From positions 4,433,501-4,497,500 of the forward strand of contig NC_088325.1 of assembly GCF_910592395.1 (NCBI RefSeq): a stretch of 64,000 nt of DNA, read 5' to 3'. Within the stretch, counting starts at the first letter, position 1. The number at the start of each line of letters is the position of its first letter. Shown here piece after piece: positions 1 to 11,159 of the stretch. Position numbers and translations under genes: made by a program. The notes under the pieces were generated by a model, which saw only the letters and a program-made list of their open reading frames with translations, was not told the origin of the DNA and searched no databases. Source of the DNA: Lineus longissimus. Lineage: Eukaryota; Nemertea; Pilidiophora; Heteronemertea; Lineidae.

Positions 1-69
1 CCTCCACAAACGCACCCGCACCCCACACAACAGTAGCACAGTAACAAAGGGGCCAATTCCATATACCAA

Positions 70-623
70 TTATTCAAGGGGAGCACAACTCATTCCACAA
101 TTGTCGATAATGACCTGAGTGCTGATACAATATTTGTGGACATGGCCACTGTAGAACAGGTAGGGATCCTCAGTCTCTGGGATCTCGATTCCGTTCCATC
201 TATCGCCCCAACAGCATCTGGAAAAGTATCCCAGTTGCCCCGCAGTTGTTCCCACTCTTCATCGGTCGGCCATGTTATACCGTCTTGAAAATAAGTCCAC
301 AAAACATCTGTCATAAAATAAAGTTCCCTGCAAACAGATTGCTTGCTGATATCAAACATTGCACTCATCGCAACAATGTCCGGATATTTCTTGATCCAAT
401 AGAAAAAAAGTAAATGATCTCGGTACCGTCCTGGCCCGTTTTCCAGAAGGGGCGTAATGTCCTCTACGAGGTGTTGGAAAGAGGCCACTGTCTCACCTGA
501 TAGATACCAAAAGTATATCTGGTGGTTTCTAATCCTGGTAAAGACGTCGTTACCACCGTATGGACCATTTGGTTGATTGGTGAGAACTTCATCAAGTCTT
601 GGAGGCAACGGAGGCGGACGCAC
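70..623 (-). pseudogene. Harbinger/PIF-type transposase fragment (frameshifted)
   Basis: A 177-aa minus-strand frame reads through a helix-turn-helix-like stretch and reaches the motif GAIDGTE, the first catalytic Asp region of the DDE superfamily-4 nuclease (HARBI1-like). It then drops out of frame. The adjacent frame carries the natural continuation, with YSGHVHKYC and QVIIDN motifs, down to about position 73. The shift is explained by one missing A where GAA-ATC is expected. Such transposases cut and paste PIF/Harbinger DNA transposons. The C-terminal half with the remaining Asp and Glu is absent and would lie beyond the window start or is lost. Family assignment rests on motif recognition, not on a search. 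Confidence 0.7.
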
Positions 624-1468
624 TTCTAAATTCTGAAATGCTGGTGTAAGCTAAACTGGTTGCGGTGGTATGGGCGGCGGAGCAACGAACAAAAACATCC
701 TAATTCTCTCCATGGTGAAAGTAGCGTGAGACCAAGCGACTGCTGGCCAACACAAACCATGGCAATTAAATGTTATCAATAATCAATTCAAATTCGGACA
801 AAGGAATGATATTTTATTGACCATTTTCAATGCGTGTCTAATCATGTCACCACAGGGATAAGGCTTGACGCATAATAAAGGAAAATTACATGAACCTTCC
901 CATATGGGCGGTCCATTGCCATTAAATGCAATTATCCAGTGCAAAGATCATTGTTACATGGCCGGCCTCCATTCAGAACTTGGAGCGCAAACGTACTCCA
1001 CGTGACATGTGAAGGCCTATTAGATTAATCCTACTACGCGTCCATGGACGTTGATTTTTGTTCCCGTCCGTCCCTGACGTTCTGTTATGAGACAGACCCT
1101 TCGGAACTGTCGACCTCATAATTTTAGAAATTATGAGTCGTTTTCACAATGGAATTTTTCCTTTGTGGTCTTATGGACCTTCGGACTTGTACAGAGGCTG
1201 ACACCACCAGGAGGGGAGCCGCGTCAAATTCACGACGTCATGTTTTCATGCATGAGAGAATCAAGAGGAAGACTTAAAAAAGATGGTGAAGCAACATTGG
1301 GAGCTTGAAATACCCAGGCAACCTTTACACATTTAATCAAATTTTAGACCAATTAGTTACTGTAAGCAGCCTATTTCAAGAGAAAATACTTATACTTAGA
1401 AAACTGTTTAATTAACCCCTTTAATAACAGTCAGGTCAAGATAGTACATATTTATTAATTCTTTTCAG
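624..1468. other. Non-coding stretch upstream of the Ig gene
   Basis: I see no convincing exon here. A signal-peptide exon for the Ig receptor should lie upstream of 1469, but no ATG followed by a hydrophobic stretch and a phase-1 donor is evident in this interval. It may lie before the window. Confidence 0.4.
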
Positions 1469-1798
1469 CATTGACCGGTGTATATTCCCTGAACGATATC
1501 ACAGTACAGCCAGGACCAGTCGAAGTGAAGCAAGGACAGAACGTCAGGCTGTGGTGCAAACTGAAATACGACCCTAATAAAGTAGTGCCGGTAGTCTGGC
1601 AATCGCCGCCAAATTTCCGAACAAGAACCAACGATTGTTCTTCTTTTGCAAAGGATAAATATGTCATGTCGTGTTCAGACACTGATGACCCTTTTGGGTA
1701 TTATAATATGACAATAATGGATGTCCAATGGGCTGATAATGGGATATATCGGTGCCTGTATACCAACCATATGACCCCTGTGGATTTACAAGTTTTGG
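1469..1798 (+). CDS. Ig V-type domain exon of a receptor gene
   Basis: This exon follows a pyrimidine-rich acceptor (cttttcag) and ends at a strong donor (G|GTAAGT). It is 330 bp and symmetric, phase 1 at both ends, the classical arrangement for shuffled Ig domains. It encodes about 110 residues with the V-set landmarks in order: B-strand Cys in RLWCKL, core Trp in VVWQSPP, and the F-strand motif DVQWADNGIYRCLY. The 3' phase 1 matches the next exon at 3939. The product is inferred to be the outer, ligand-facing domain of a single-pass membrane protein. The signal-peptide exon was not found. The ligand is unknown. Confidence 0.75.
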
Positions 1799-2575
1799 GT
1801 AAGTTATAATCAGGAGCTACACCAACATAAGGCATAAGGGCACCCTAATCTAAGAACTCACGAATTAGAAACAAAGTTGATTGCAAATGACAAGGATGCA
1901 AGAATGGTTCTATTGGCGCCCATGACACTAAAACTAATTAAAGTGCTCATGTCGTGATTTATATTAAGGTGTACAAAAGTGTACCATGATTGAAGTAATG
2001 CTGCTTACAACAATGAAGATCCAGTAGGTGTTCAAATTCGAGAACTCTTACTCATTAAAGGATGACGAACTGAACCTTTTAAATAAGGACGAGATCAAGG
2101 AAATTATTTTGTTCCTTTGTGTCAATTAGCTTCATTATTGCCTGTAAATGATGATAGATTAGGCTTACTTTCAAGTACAGTGGTTGGTTTTCTAATCCGA
2201 CGCACAAAATTGTATTAACTTCACTTTAATTTGCACCTTTTGCACCTTTTGCACATTATCTGTACACAGCTTGCTATGGCACGAAAATTGTACAGTGCGA
2301 CTAATATAAATACGAATACATACTTCAGACGAAATCTCGTTAAGTAATGCACCAGACACAGACTGCATTTTTTTCATTTTTTTTCTAATCGTACATTGAT
2401 TATGGCAAAAATAAGTGTACTTTGGTTTTTCAACTTGTAACTTCTTTATTTCGAACGAATTCTTTTCGGAAATTCTCGCTAAAATTACAGACAAAATATT
2501 CCGAAATTTCATTGGGCCCTCAGGGTTTCTTTGGAACCATATGTGCTGCCACTTCAACGTTGTAGGCTGATTTTT

Positions 2576-3920
2576 ATGGGCCCCAGACCACACAGTCTGG
2601 GGACCATATTGATATTGCTGGAATTCTGCATTCTATCTGTTACCAAACTTTAGTGTGAGTGTTCTCTGAAACAGCTGAACAAACCAAAAATCTTTCACCC
2701 CAAACCCACCAAGCATACCCCCATCCAAGGGACGTCACTAAAGACTTTTCAAAATTTCGGCTCATTTTGATGTTATTGACGCTTTTATGCTGAGATTCGT
2801 CTGATCGTCTTCTCCCAACATGCCGAAGTCGCGATTCAATCTGACATGCGCTGTGACATGCGCAGAGGCGAGACGCTGATACATTAGCATAAGCTCCGCC
2901 CCGTCATAATGACGTCATTATTCTCAGGAGTTGGTCGAGCGATGGGACGATGGAGGTATTATAAAGAAACCCAATTCGATTCATGGACTATCGCAAAACG
3001 ATTTTTCAAAACTCAGAATATTTCGATGCTTTAGATGCGTTTTTATGACTCCAGCTCCTCCCTCTCTGGAGTTAGTATTGTTTTCGCTCAGGTTTCTCGT
3101 CCAATCACGTGACCTCTCCAACACTCGATAATGCACTCTTTTCGTCCACGTTTTAGGCCAATCTTCGGCATGAACATGAAATCTAATAAGCGCAGTACTT
3201 AAATCAGATGTTTCTCTCGCCTTGAAAACATTCCTGGGTAAAATCCATTGAGATTAGCCGAGTTAATCTACTTTTTCCGTGATTAAAATCTCTGCCGCTG
3301 AATTCTATAAATAGAAACTATTAACATCGCGGCAGTCTGGTTCCCATTGTGCGCCCTCCCACTTCACACCATGTCTGCAAGTTTTACGGAGAGGGAGGGC
3401 GTGCGGTAAGAAGAATGGCCAAAATGACGTCACGTTTTCCTGGCAATGCCTCTTGCCGGACCAGTCAAGCATTGGGAAAGCATCTTTAATTCTCAATGCT
3501 ATTTCAATTTCATCTCAAACATGTCTTTTTACAGACCCACCCCTTACACAGACAATGGGTAACATCAAGTCTTCTGTTTTCAAAGTGTTGGAGAAAGTGT
3601 TTTAGGCCTACCTCAGTAGCTGAACTGATAAAACACTGTCCAAGATCAGCAAAGCAGCAACTGAGAATGGTGTCAACAATGTTTTTAACAGAAACAAGCC
3701 TCAAACACTTTCCCCAACACTTTCAAACCCAAGACTTTACCTCACCCAGTGAGTGATGCACTCTGAACTATACTTACCAAGAACTGTCTCCACCCTCATT
3801 CTCTGGCTAGGATAATGTAATCCATACAACAGTTTACTATCGCTAGGATAACCCAATGCTCCCTCCATCCAATACTCGGGGGCCCATTTAATTTGCTGTT
3901 AAGCAGATTTCTCAATCTAG
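2576..3920 (+). mobile_element. Helentron-like non-autonomous element, copy 1
   Basis: The element starts at ATGGGCCCC (2576) and ends with CTAG (3917-3920) between host T residues. Eleven bases before the CTAG is a 4-bp-stem hairpin (TGCT-gtta-AGCA, 3894-3905). The 5' terminal motif recurs inverted but subterminally (GGGGGCCCAT, 3878-3887), the asymmetric terminal inverted repeat arrangement known for Helentron/Helitron2 elements. Near the 5' end is a palindrome CCCCAGAC-cacaca-GTCTGGGG. A second copy lies at 53420-54771, and the tandem Ig duplicate supplies an empty site (5394-5421), which fixes both borders. It has no helicase or Rep ORF. Short ORFs inside it are not supported as genes. 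Confidence 0.75.
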
Positions 3921-3938
3921 TTTCTTGTCTGTTTTCAG

Positions 3939-4072
3939 TTCCGGTAACAAATTTGACAGTAGAAAAAATCATCAAAAGCTCTGCTGCAGAATCCCAGCCC
4001 TTGCATGAGCACTTCACCTGCACAACAAACTGTGCATTTCCGGCACCCAAGATTTCATGGCTTATTAATGAC
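3939..4072 (+). CDS. Ig C2 domain, first half exon (copy 1)
   Basis: The exon follows TGTCTGTTTTCAG and ends at GAC|GTAAGT. It enters in phase 1, from the V exon, and leaves in phase 0. It encodes about 44 residues with the B-strand Cys (FTCTTNC) and the core Trp in the C2/I-set pattern PAPKISW. The second half of the domain is at 4736. The mobile element at 2576-3920 ends only 18 bp upstream of this exon, leaving a short pyrimidine tract but displacing the native branch-point region. This copy keeps the reading frame that its duplicate at 5422 has lost. Confidence 0.75.
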
Positions 4073-4735
4073 GTAAGTAGCGATATCAGAGGACGATGTC
4101 TTGACTTTAGCAGGTCTGCACCAATTGAACCGATTTATTGATCTTTGGTCCTGATGACAGCTAGGGTATGTAGGGAGACTACAGGCAGGAGCAGAGGGGC
4201 TTATAATTTGCCATCATCAGGGGACTACTATACACGGTAAGGGCACTGGGTTATGTCAGATTCAAACTAACAATATTCCTCTCACAAGCGTAAATCATTA
4301 CGACGTACTGTGAGGTGTGAAAGACCCCTATTAGTGACCTTGTGTAACTTTATCTTGCCTGCCTAGCTGCTGCCTATATTGTCCTTTAAAGATGAAGTCA
4401 GTGATAGTGGTTCCTCGAGCAATAAAGCTACTGTGCATTTTTTAAATGAGCCTTTTATTCAATAATAAAATTATGATATTATTTTTTTTTATAGGGACAC
4501 CTTTGGCAGCCAGACATGCTGTCTCTAATTAAGAGAGTTGCCCCGGTTATCTGGAAAAAAACTGGAGTACTGTAAATATAAAAGGAAACGACCTTTTGGT
4601 ACAAGTGCAGTATTCCAAATAGAGAGGGTATCCCTGATAGAGTGGTGTCCGCTAAAGGGAGGTTTCACTGAAGTGTATAAGTGATTCAGATGAAACTGAC
4701 ACTTTAGCTTTACCATTGCCATACTTATTTTTCAG

Positions 4736-4934
4736 CAACCCTTTAATGGCAACGCGACGGTCACAGAGTTGGTCTGCTCAGGGGCCAAGGACGGCCAGAA
4801 ACAGACTATGAGCACAGTGATGATAATGAGCACAGACATGGATAAGGAGAGAAAGGAATACAACATTACGTGTACGGCAGAAAACGTTGTTGGAGAGCCT
4901 AATGTTTCAAAGGCTATAACTGTCAATAATGTTG
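4736..4934 (+). CDS. Ig C2 domain, second half exon (copy 1)
   Basis: This 199-bp exon lies between ATTTTTCAG and G|GTAAGC, entering in phase 0 and leaving in phase 1. It supplies the F-strand Cys (YNITCTAENVVGE) and the G strand of the C2/I-set domain begun at 3939. Both halves together give about 110 residues, normal for one Ig domain. Potential N-glycosylation sites (NAT, NIT, NVS) fit an extracellular location. Splicing on to either the duplicate domain at 5422 or the transmembrane exon at 11160 keeps frame. Confidence 0.78.
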
Positions 4935-5421
4935 GTAAGCATCTTACAATTGTCATAAGTCATCATATAGGCCTAATGTTGTTCATTTTCGTAATCTCCC
5001 TCAATCTTTATTTGACTTCTGTCAAGTCGTGATTTATTTCAAGGTACGCAAAAATGTACCATGATTGAAGTAGCTAAGCCCCGGTTGTTGAAGTAGTGGT
5101 AGCCAAGTCAGCTACAGTACATTATACAGTGAGGCTCATATAAATACGAATACATACTTCATACGAAATCTCGTGAACTAATGCACCAGACACAGACTGT
5201 GCAATTTTTTCAGTTTTTTTCTAATCGTACTTTTGATTATGACAGAAATAAGTGTGCATTGGTTTTTCATCATGTAACTTTTTATTTCAAACTCTATTTT
5301 AAAATTCTCGCTAAAATTACAGACAAAAATATTCCGAAACATGATTTTGCCCTCAGTGTTGATGCGAACCATGTGCTTCCACTTCAACGTTGTAGGCTGA
5401 TTTTCTCTTGTCTGTTTTCAG

Positions 5422-5554
5422 TTCCGGTAACAGATGTGACACTAGAAAAATCATCAAAAGTTCTGCTACAGAGCCTCAGCGCTTGCATAAGTACTTTACC
5501 TGCACAACAAACTGTGCATTTCCGGCACCCAAGATTGCATGGCTTGTAAATGAC
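5422..5554 (+). pseudogene. Ig C2 domain, first half exon (copy 2, frameshifted)
   Basis: This is the duplicate of the exon at 3939, with the same acceptor (TCTGTTTTCAG) and donor (GAC|GTAAGT), but it is 133 bp instead of 134. The missing base falls in the run after CTAG: five A where copy 1 has six. The frame opens as VPVTDVTLEK, and the Cys/Trp-bearing remainder lies in the next frame (KYFTCTTNC, PAPKIAW). If real, including this exon would truncate the receptor. It could be a sequencing error, since the partner exon at 6192 is intact. Confidence 0.8.
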
Positions 5555-6191
5555 GTAAGTAGAGCAATATCAGAGGACGATGTCTTGACTTTAGCAGGTC
5601 TACACCAATTGAGACGATGTATTGATATTTGGTTTGAGGAGACTGCCAGGGGGACTATATGCAGGAGTGGGGCTAAATTGGCCATCTTCAAGGGACTACT
5701 ACACACTGTAAAGACCCTGGGTGATCATTTCGAATTCAGCACTTAATTTATTCCTCGTGCAAGCGTAAATCATTACGACGTAATGTGAGATGTGAAATAG
5801 TGACCTTGTGTAACTCTATCTTTCCTGCCTAGCTGTTGCCTATATTGCCCTTTTCAAATGAAGTCAGTGACAGTGGTTCCTCGAGCAATAAAGCTACTGT
5901 GCAGTTTTTAAATGACTCTTGTTCAATAATAAAATCATAACAAAATACTTCTTTATAAGGACCCCTTGGCACTAGGAAATGCTGTCTCTAATTGAGAGAG
6001 TTACACTGATTATCTGGAAAAAAGTACTGTACCATTGATTAAGGAAACGACATTTTGCTACCAGTGCAGTATTTTGAATAGAGAGGGTGTCCTTGATAGA
6101 GGGGTGTCTGTAAAAGGGGGTTCCACTGTAGTGTAAGCGATTAAGATGAAATAGACACTGTAGCTTTACCATTGCCATACGCATTTTCCAG

Positions 6192-6390
6192 CAACACTTT
6201 AATGGCAAAACAACGGTCAGTGAGTTGAGCTGCTCAGGGGCCAAGGAGGGCCAGAAACAGACTATGAGCACAGTGATAGTAATGAGCTCAGACATGGGTA
6301 AGGAGAATACAGAATATAACATTACGTGTACAGCAGAAAACGTTGTTGGAGAGCCAAATGTTTCAGAGACAATGGCGGTCAATAATGATG
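6192..6390 (+). CDS. Ig C2 domain, second half exon (copy 2)
   Basis: The exon is 199 bp, exactly the length of its duplicate at 4736, with acceptor TTTTCCAG and donor G|GTAAGC in the same phases (0 in, 1 out). It encodes the F-strand region YNITCTAENVVGE and ends near SETMAVNND. Its coding frame is open throughout although the upstream half-exon at 5422 has a frameshift. The exit phase 1 fits the transmembrane exon at 11160. Confidence 0.7.
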
Positions 6391-8120
6391 GTAAGCATCT
6401 TACAATTGTTTGCGTTATCATATAGCGTTGTTTATTTTTTTGAGACCTCTCGCAATGTTTATTTCGGTTCTGTCAGGCCAGTTCAAATAATAATCATGGT
6501 GAATGTCTAAAAATGATAATAACTTAATTTCAGAAACAGATTCCAAGTTTTCCTATACTGGTTCCCTACCACTATTTTTAAAATGCCATGTTCAACATGT
6601 TCAATGTTCAGACCACTTCTAAGAAAGAAATCATTGTTTAATAGGTGAGGTATCCTGAAAGTATCATGAAAGCTTTATTAGCCAAGAAAAAGTTTTAAAA
6701 TTTTAGACCTATTTTAGTTTCGCTTGCCGGATCAAATAGCTATTTGAAGGTTAGACGTAAATCAACTCAAATTCTCCTCGCCAGGGGCAAGAATCATAAA
6801 TACACAGAAAGCATATGTCGCTTTATCATACCTCATTATGTGGGCCAATCACGTCGCGTCATTCGCCGTCACGTGCCATGCAATAAATCTATTATTATAT
6901 GGTAATATTCTACTGATGACGTCATCGATGACGCGTTATGTGGTTTGCCGCCCAGGTACCGTCTTGACTTAAATTATAATGCGCCGTACTTATTAAAACG
7001 GGTAAAGCCTCGTGAAATAATGTATTTACCGGACAAATAAGGTTGACTATTCTATGGGCTGACGTGCAATATTTATATATTATTCTTAGAAATAGAAGCT
7101 TCAATAAAGTCTATGCGGTTTGCATGCATAAAGGTTTGATATGCAAAATTTGTTGATGAGGTTTACACCACCGGTTTGGCAGTACCAGAGTCTTTCTAAT
7201 ATTTGAAAGACTCTGGCAGTACTAAGCAAAAATGTTTATGCTGTCGTCATTTTGTTCTTTTTGAATTCCGCCGCCCGCTCTATCTATTCCCTCGGCATCC
7301 CAAGCAATGCGATTAAACTCTCTATATTAGGTCTTGATCATGGCAGAGTCATTCTGTTATTGAACGATTCTGGTCATAAAGCGGGCTAACACCGATACAC
7401 TCAGGCATGACATGCAAAGGGTGAACAGAGAGAAGCTAGCTCTCTCTCTGGGTGTTTGGTTCAGGCCTCATAACCTCATTTCAGCATTCAACATTGGGAT
7501 TTTAATTAGGTTTCACGAAATCCGTGGTTTAAAAGAAAACTCGGACAAGGTCGAAATATTTTCCAACAAGTCATAAAATAACAGAGAAACCGTTTAACCA
7601 GGGACCTGAATCTTAATGATTATATTGTAATCAATTTTTTTGTCGCAGCAATAAATTATAAGAAAAAAAATTTACTAAAGTAATTATCGGTAAGATATTA
7701 ATTGACTATAACTTAGCAAGAACATAATTAACAATATTTTTTTAAACAAGAAATTGGTAATTTCTATGTACTATTTCTTCATTAAGAAAAATGTCAGTAG
7801 TTACTTGGTAAGATAATTATATCTTAAACTCATTGATTGCCGTACGCAGTAATGCACAGCAACTTAAAATTGTATTGATCACTCAGGTTTTAAAAAGTTA
7901 CAACCCTGATCTGAGATGCAAAAGTTCCCTTATTTGAAAATCCACCATGTTAATCATCACATGGTGTCCTACTTATTTCTCGACTATGTATCTTATGAAT
8001 AGACATGTAGGTGATAAAGTAAACTCGTCTGGCAATTAAAATGAAATGACCAGGGCCATTGTGCTCACCTCATGTGGAGGAAAGATGGATAAAGAGCATG
8101 GTATTGTGTCATGTAGTGTT
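6391..8120. other. Intron sequence with one perfect hairpin
   Basis: No coding exon is apparent. At 7185-7216 a perfect 12-bp inverted repeat (CCAGAGTCTTTC and its complement) surrounds an 8-base AT-rich loop. Its flanks carry AGTAC on both sides, so it may be a tiny foldback remnant. Confidence 0.45.
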
Positions 8121-8124
8121 AGGT

Positions 8125-9067
8125 TTGATGTAGGTCCAAGCAATTACAATTTCCCCAAAATGGCCAATTTACAGTACATTCGACCTCTGTGACCTTGAAA
8201 AGTAGGTCAAATCAAAGAAGACCCGGGTGATACATTGAATGGTTGTTAGAATTAGATGTACCTATGATATAAAATTGGTGCCAATCGGGCAAGTCATTAC
8301 TAGGAATAATGGCATTTTGATGAATTTAGGATTTGGCCCCCTCCCTGGAGGCCAAACGGCAAATCAGATCGCACCAAACTTCGGTACCTGAGATCACCTG
8401 ACCAAGGGGTACATGTGTACTTAATTTGTGACCAATAGTCATTGCAGTTAAGAAACGTGCCATAGTTACGTCCTGACGGCGAATTTACGTCATTTGACCT
8501 CTGTGACCTTGACAAGAAGGTCAAATTAAAAACCTGTGTGACATATACTGTATGGTGGTTAGATGTACCCATGATATCAAATTGGTGGCAATCGGGCAAG
8601 AAGTTAAGGAATAATCACATTTTTAAGGTTTTTGGATTTTGCCCACTGGTGGTCAAGTGGTGAATCATATTGGACCAAACTTCGGTCCCTGAGATCACCT
8701 GACTGAGGGGTAAATGTGTACCAAATTTGGTATCAATAGTCATTGCAGTTTAGAAACGTGCCATCGTTACATCCTAACGGCCAATTTACACCATTTGACC
8801 TCTGTGACCTTGAAAAGGAGGTCAAATAAAAAACCCGGAGGATATATGATGCACCTTTGCTAGAAGTACCTACCATATTTTTTTTCAAAATTTCCCTACT
8901 ACTATTAAGGGATATATTGCATATTTTCACTTTTAACGTTTGGCCCCCTGGTGGCCAAACCATGAAACGAATCAGACTGAAACTTGGTCTCCAAGGTGTC
9001 ATTACATAAGGGTACATGTGTATTAAGTTTCAACTCAATAGCTCTAACAGTTACGAAACGTGCCCTG
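8125..9067. repeat. Three ~300-bp tandem repeats with TGACCT/AGGTCA half sites
   Basis: The phrase GACCTCTGTGACCTTG recurs at 8182, 8496 and 8797 (periods 314 and 301). Each time it is surrounded by the same flanking text, such as CCAATCGGGCAAG, TTGGCC/TTGCCC stretches with two inverted GGCCA/TGGCC arms, and AGAAACGTGCC or close variants. Each unit contains TGACCT-3 bp-TGACCT and a nearby AGGTCA, which resemble nuclear-receptor half sites. Function is unproven. The units look like the body of a mobile element rather than regulatory DNA. Confidence 0.75.
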
Positions 9068-9070
9068 CTA

Positions 9071-9080
9071 ACGGACGACG

Positions 9081-9124
<44 letters not shown>

Positions 9125-9127
9125 ACG
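9071..9127. repeat. (GAC)n microsatellite
   Basis: An almost pure GAC/ACG trinucleotide run follows the tandem units. It makes long but meaningless Arg-rich or Thr-rich frames on both strands. It is part of the 3' portion of the surrounding element. Confidence 0.9.
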
Positions 9128-9152
9128 ATGGACGCCACGGTATGGGATAAGG

Positions 9153-9176
9153 TCACCTCTGCTAAGAGGTGAACTA
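9153..9176 (+). repeat. Terminal hairpin, possible element 3' end
   Basis: TCACCTCT (9153-9160) and AGAGGTGA (9165-9172) form a perfect 8-bp stem with a 4-base loop. It is followed at once by ACTAAAAA. A hairpin followed by CTAA and an A-rich junction suggests the 3' terminus of a mobile element that includes the upstream repeats, perhaps Helitron-like. No second copy is present to fix the border. Confidence 0.4.
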
Positions 9177-11159
9177 AAAAGCTGAAAATGATACAAATTA
9201 CATCAACAGGTACATCATTCGATCCTGCTTGAACGTTTTCATCACGTCTGCGGAGGAAAGCTAATTTTTCACCGGAATCGAATCAGTCCCAATCAGATGT
9301 CAATGTCAAACATACAAAGACGTGCAATTCTAAATTACCTGACAACAAGGTCCCATTGCTGAAAGAATAGGACATTATTCTTACCATTTCCCTAATAAAG
9401 TGGCCGTTTAATATTATCAGTGCAGTGCCCTAGTAAGCGCGCAGCGCCTTTAGGTTGGGGGGAAACCCCCCAAACCCCCTGGTTGGGACCCTGCTATAGT
9501 TCCTTCCGCCAATTTTTTGTTTTGATAGACAGTTTTCTCCGTGTATCGCATTAGCAGTAACTCAACACCATCGTCATAATAGCCGGCAAAGAAATGGAAA
9601 ATGTCCCCCTCCCCCCCCGAAAGGTGTCCAGACTATCGTAGTCTTGGACTCTGGCAGATTCTAATGTAAAGTGCAAGCTCTATTGAACTCGCGCAACTGT
9701 CGCCATGGAGAGCCCCCCCCCCCCCCTACCCCCGTCCTTCTGACATGTTTTAGCTAGTGCATTGGGGGAAGGCCCCTCAACCCCCCCTATTGGCCTCTCA
9801 ATAAGTCCTTCTGAGCTGCTTACCCCGGGGTGCTTGAGTGGAACCTCCAAACCTTCATGATGGTGCAGGCCTTTGACACGTTTAACCCAGAGCGAGGAAG
9901 AGGTACTCCTTCGATGGTACCCTCACTGCAACCCTCAACCATCATTACCCTTCCTTTTTACTGGCATGATATTGGCAAGACTACCAAGAGGTCGTACTGG
10001 TGGCTTCTTTGAGACAATTGCTTGTGGTCGTACCTGGGCACCCAATTCAAGGGGTCAGGGATCAGGTTTTTCCCCCACCAACATGTTGCCGAATGGTTAA
10101 TGCATAAAAAATTGGTTGGAAAGGGTTTTTGCAGGCCAAGAGACTGGAAGACAATTGACTCTTGAGGAACACCAGACTGATGAACAAAGAACCTGAGGAA
10201 CATAGAACCCTCTTCATACCTGGGAGCATAAAAAGCCTGCTAGCGAATATTGATTATTCTTTAGAAAAAAACAGAAGATCTGCAAAACCAATGGTACCCC
10301 ATACAAAGAAACATTCCTCCTTAAGGTGTCTTCGGATCCCACCACGGCCCATGTGGAATTCGTTCAAAAGGTTTATTGAAATCTCAAAATAATTTTTTTT
10401 TTCTCGAACGCCTGCCCGTCTTTTGCTTCATTATTTCGGGATTATATCCATTTTAAGCATCTTTTGGATATTATCACTAAAGTATCAAAAATCAAAACAC
10501 ATATGTCGGGGGGTAAACCCCCAGAAATTGAAGTTTGATTAAAAAACAGTGAGAATAATCGTGTGGTTCTCTCTCGGAGCTCAGAATAGTCGAGTTGCTA
10601 CTTTCGCCCGTTTATCTCTTTTGGCGGCCATTTTAAGTCAAATTTAAGCCATTTGAAACGAATCCATGGACTTGAGAAACATTGTTTACATTGGATGACG
10701 TCGTATGCACGTTAACCATAGTAGCGCTTCGCAGAAAAGCCTTCGGCTTTTCTGCTGCGCGCTTATAAATTGCCCGCTTAAAACATATGCAAAAGATATC
10801 AAAAATGATACACAATCGAAAAAGCACTATCGTCCTTTAATAGTATGATAATCATGAGGAGATTGCAGGTTGTCTGATGAGGAACTTTTCCGATTCAAAG
10901 CATGATCGCGCGAGGGTGCAATGGTCATTTTGGTGCATGTATGAAGTGACACTCATTTTCAAGTTCCAAGTATCGCTACTTGGTACTACTGCTGGTATAT
11001 CATAACAGAGGGTGTTTGAAACATGGCGGACGGTCGTTCAAAACGTGATGGACAGGTGATTGTGTTTTCTCAAAAAAGCCACAAGGGTTTTTATTCATGC
11101 ATATCAGCTTCAGTGATACTGATGCCTTAAACGATTTATGACTTATTTTTTCTTTCCAG
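9177..11159. other. Long intron without recognised genes
   Basis: No exon was recognised. The stretch holds several C or G homopolymers (9602-9621, 9713-9730) and a perfect 11-bp hairpin (10731-10741 with 10745-10755, triloop) inside a sequence resembling a MITE end. If the Ig model is right, it is the intron before the transmembrane exon. Confidence 0.4.

Larger units (their letters stand above)
1950..6478 (+). repeat. Tandem segmental duplication covering an Ig C2 domain
   Basis: Sequence from about 1950 to 5026 recurs at about 5027 to 6478 in the same orientation. Both copies begin near CGTGATTTAT, share intron text such as GCACCAGACACAGACTG, and each contains the same two-exon Ig domain with identical splice sites. 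The only large difference is the 1345-bp mobile element present in the first copy. The copies have diverged moderately in introns, so the duplication is not brand new. Confidence 0.85.

Noticed and set aside
1087-1308. Possible leader exon for the Ig gene
   Set aside because: It has no hydrophobic signal sequence and no phase-1 donor.
3496-4050. Paired ORFs inside the Helentron, seen again at 53584-53844
   Set aside because: Repeated because the element is repeated. The peptides are symmetric shadows of each other with no motif.
8984-9172. Arg-rich and Thr-rich ORFs across 9070-9130 on both strands
   Set aside because: They are translations of a GAC microsatellite.
10731-10755. Hairpin resembling a bacterial terminator
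   Set aside because: No T-tract follows and the context is eukaryotic intron. More likely a MITE end.
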